64,000 bases of DNA from Phaseolus vulgaris (taxonomy: Eukaryota; Streptophyta; Magnoliopsida; Fabales; Fabaceae). Positions within the stretch are counted from its first letter, which is position 1. Every line of letters begins with the position of its first letter. The translations under genes and the position numbers were made by a program. This document shows positions 61,877 to 64,000 of this stretch, one piece after another. The stretch lies in the NCBI RefSeq assembly GCF_000499845.2, contig NC_023753.2:7827791-7891790 (forward strand), given 5' to 3'. A model generated the notes under the pieces. The model saw nothing but the letters and a program-made list of their open reading frames with translations, searched no databases and was not told where the DNA came from.

Positions 61877-62935
61877 TGTTAGAGTATATGACTTTAAATA
61901 AGAGGGGTGAATTGTTTATGAAAGATTTTCGCAAACTTTGAAGGTATAATGAAATTCAATGCAAAATCACAAATATAGAAATTCAAAAAGCAATCAATCA
62001 AAATCTGTTTAAGTTGATTGTCAAAAAATCAATCATTGTTTTTGCGATTCAACCGGTTGTTTTTATCAGTAGAGTTAAAAACAACTTAAAAGCATAATTT
62101 AAATGAGTTCAGGGCAATAGAAAAGCACACAAGCAATTTATACTAGTTCACTCTTATTCCAAGAGTTACATCCAGTCCCTAGAAAACCACGGGATATATA
62201 CTATGCAATCAAAATTCAGATTACAAACACATCACCAAATAAGTGACTTTAAACACCTCAAGTCACACACTTCCTATCAGAACACCCTCTGATTTTGCAC
62301 TTACACACCAGTATTCAGAAATACTAGAGATACAGAAAGGATTACACCCGATGAAGATCAAATCAAAAGATTGCATCAATCATATTCCACTTTTTTGAGA
62401 AAACCCAAAAACTTGAATGCAAATCTTGAAAACTCAAATTTGTTTTCATACTTTAAAAAATGTCTAAAACTGTTCTCTCTTAAAGATGTTAAGAACATTT
62501 AAAGGATCCTATTTAGTTAGAAAACATTTAAAGTTGATTTGCAAACTTAACATAAATTGTGTTATGCATTTTCAACAAACAATCGGTTGAATTCTCGAAA
62601 CAACCGATTAAATCAGTTTGTCAGCAAAGTCAACCAAGTCAAACAACTTCAAATCCTTTTCAAAAACCTCTAAGTGTCAAAAATCGAATGAAACGATGAA
62701 ATAACTGGTTGTTTTTCCACTTCGTTATACAACAATCTTTTTCAAAAATGTTTTGATTCCAAACTGTTTTAGATTCAAACAAAGAGTAAATTACACATTA
62801 ATCTATCCAGATCCCACCTACACAAGTAACAACTTCAGTCTTTCATCAAACACCATGGATTTGGAGACATCAAAGCTTCAAGATCATCCTTAATCATCTA
62901 TGGTCCTAGAAATATTAGAACCCTCTTCTAATACA
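61877..62935. repeat. LTR-like repeat (possible solo LTR)
   Basis: It begins TGTTAGAGTATATGACTT with a following AGAGGGGTGAATTG and could end at TCTAATACA (62935), giving TG...CA. AACCGGTTG/AATCGGTTG words near 62040, 62580, 62605 and 62704 are typical of legume LTR elements. No TSD is seen (TATGA vs TTAAG), and the class is inferred. Confidence 0.4.
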
Positions 62936-63015
62936 TTAAGGTTTTAGCCTAGGAACCGTGTTGACCTACTCTCAGCCGCTTCACTTCACGGAATCGTGCA
63001 TCCCTTGCGTTCAAC

Positions 63016-63422
<407 letters not shown>

Positions 63423-64000
63423 TGATTACTGTTTTTGATTGTGTGTTTTTATGCAAAAAAAATATTTAGCTATAACTGATCCATTTCACTTTTAGTGATT
63501 ACATTGTTAATCATGCAATGGTTAGAGTGATATTGGGATTCTTAACAGTCTTTTGCTCATTAAACAATCTGATACCAACAATCTAATTCTTTCGCACATT
63601 TTGATTTCAATTATGCTGAATCTCTGTTCTTTCCGTAAGCAATTTCTGAATATAATCTATATATTGGAACTGTTTTAAAATGAAAACTAAGAAATGCATG
63701 TGAATAAAACAATTGTACTATCACTAAAATTTTGCTTTATCTAGTACTATCACTTTTTTTAAATTATATTTTTACATGTAAAAATTAAACATATATAAGA
63801 CGACATTACTGATTTTGTTAGACATACTAATGATTATTTGACTGTCATTACTTCACTTAGACATACTATTGATTAATTATCAATGTCATTAATTTAGCTT
63901 GGAAAAAATTTAGGTACGGACAAAAATTAAAAGGTTAAAAGTAAAAGAATTTTCGTTTTTTTAACCTAAAAGTGTCTTCTAAAAGAAAATTTATTTTAAA
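63423..64000. other. Spacer to window end
   Basis: AT-rich; possibly the former intron 3' of the S18 pseudogene. No final S18 exon recognised here. Confidence 0.5.

Overview
The window is nuclear DNA from a flowering plant. It is AT-rich and intron-bearing, with long gene-poor spacers full of poly-A/T tracts and (TA)n, and it holds layered transposable elements. The gene set (tubby-like F-box protein, ROH1/BYPASS-type protein, HSP20-like RTM2-type protein, ASR protein) and the repeat vocabulary suggest a papilionoid legume, probably Phaseoleae (Phaseolus/Vigna-like). The species assignment is inference.

Layout. 1-1.8 kb: decayed 3' part of a Ty1/copia element on the + strand, cut by the window edge. 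2.98-3.7 kb: broken minus-strand ORFs of plant mobile-element type. 6.3-9.96 kb: intact four-coding-exon tubby-like F-box gene (+). 11.9-12.05 kb: a possible 45-aa minus-strand peptide gene. 14.06-14.46 kb: 3' end of a LINE. 14.8-19.3 kb: non-coding stretch with diverged internal repeats, possibly a lncRNA locus. 22.1-22.4 kb: fragment of organellar 23S rRNA. 23.16-23.26 kb: tiny LINE insertion with a target-site duplication (TSD). 24.37-38.48 kb: a CACTA (En/Spm) transposon with TGT target duplication, carrying a TnpA-like (Transposase_24) gene on the minus strand. Exon 1 of that gene is split by an 8.47-kb Ty3/gypsy chromovirus (28147-36614, TSD GGGTC). 45.6-46.8 kb: single-exon ROH1-like gene (+). 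50.86-51.57 kb: two-exon HSP20-like gene with a C-terminal membrane anchor (-). 55.29-56.68 kb: two-exon ABA/stress/ripening (ASR) gene (-). 61.48-61.83 kb: Mutator-type MITE with a 9-10 bp TSD. 61.88-62.94 kb: LTR-like repeat. 63.0-63.4 kb: ribosomal protein S18 pseudogene with an internal deletion.

The four intact genes are independent plant housekeeping or stress genes, each with its own promoter. Nothing indicates they form a cluster or pathway. The most informative structure is the nested transposon block: an old CACTA element with stops and a frameshift, hit by a gypsy element. That gypsy copy has near-identical LTRs, so it is young, yet its gag-pol already carries several stop codons, so it was probably mobilised in trans. 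I found no evidence of a wholly new molecular system. The points worth follow-up are transposon history, organelle-to-nucleus transfer, pseudogenes and possible small RNAs or lncRNAs.
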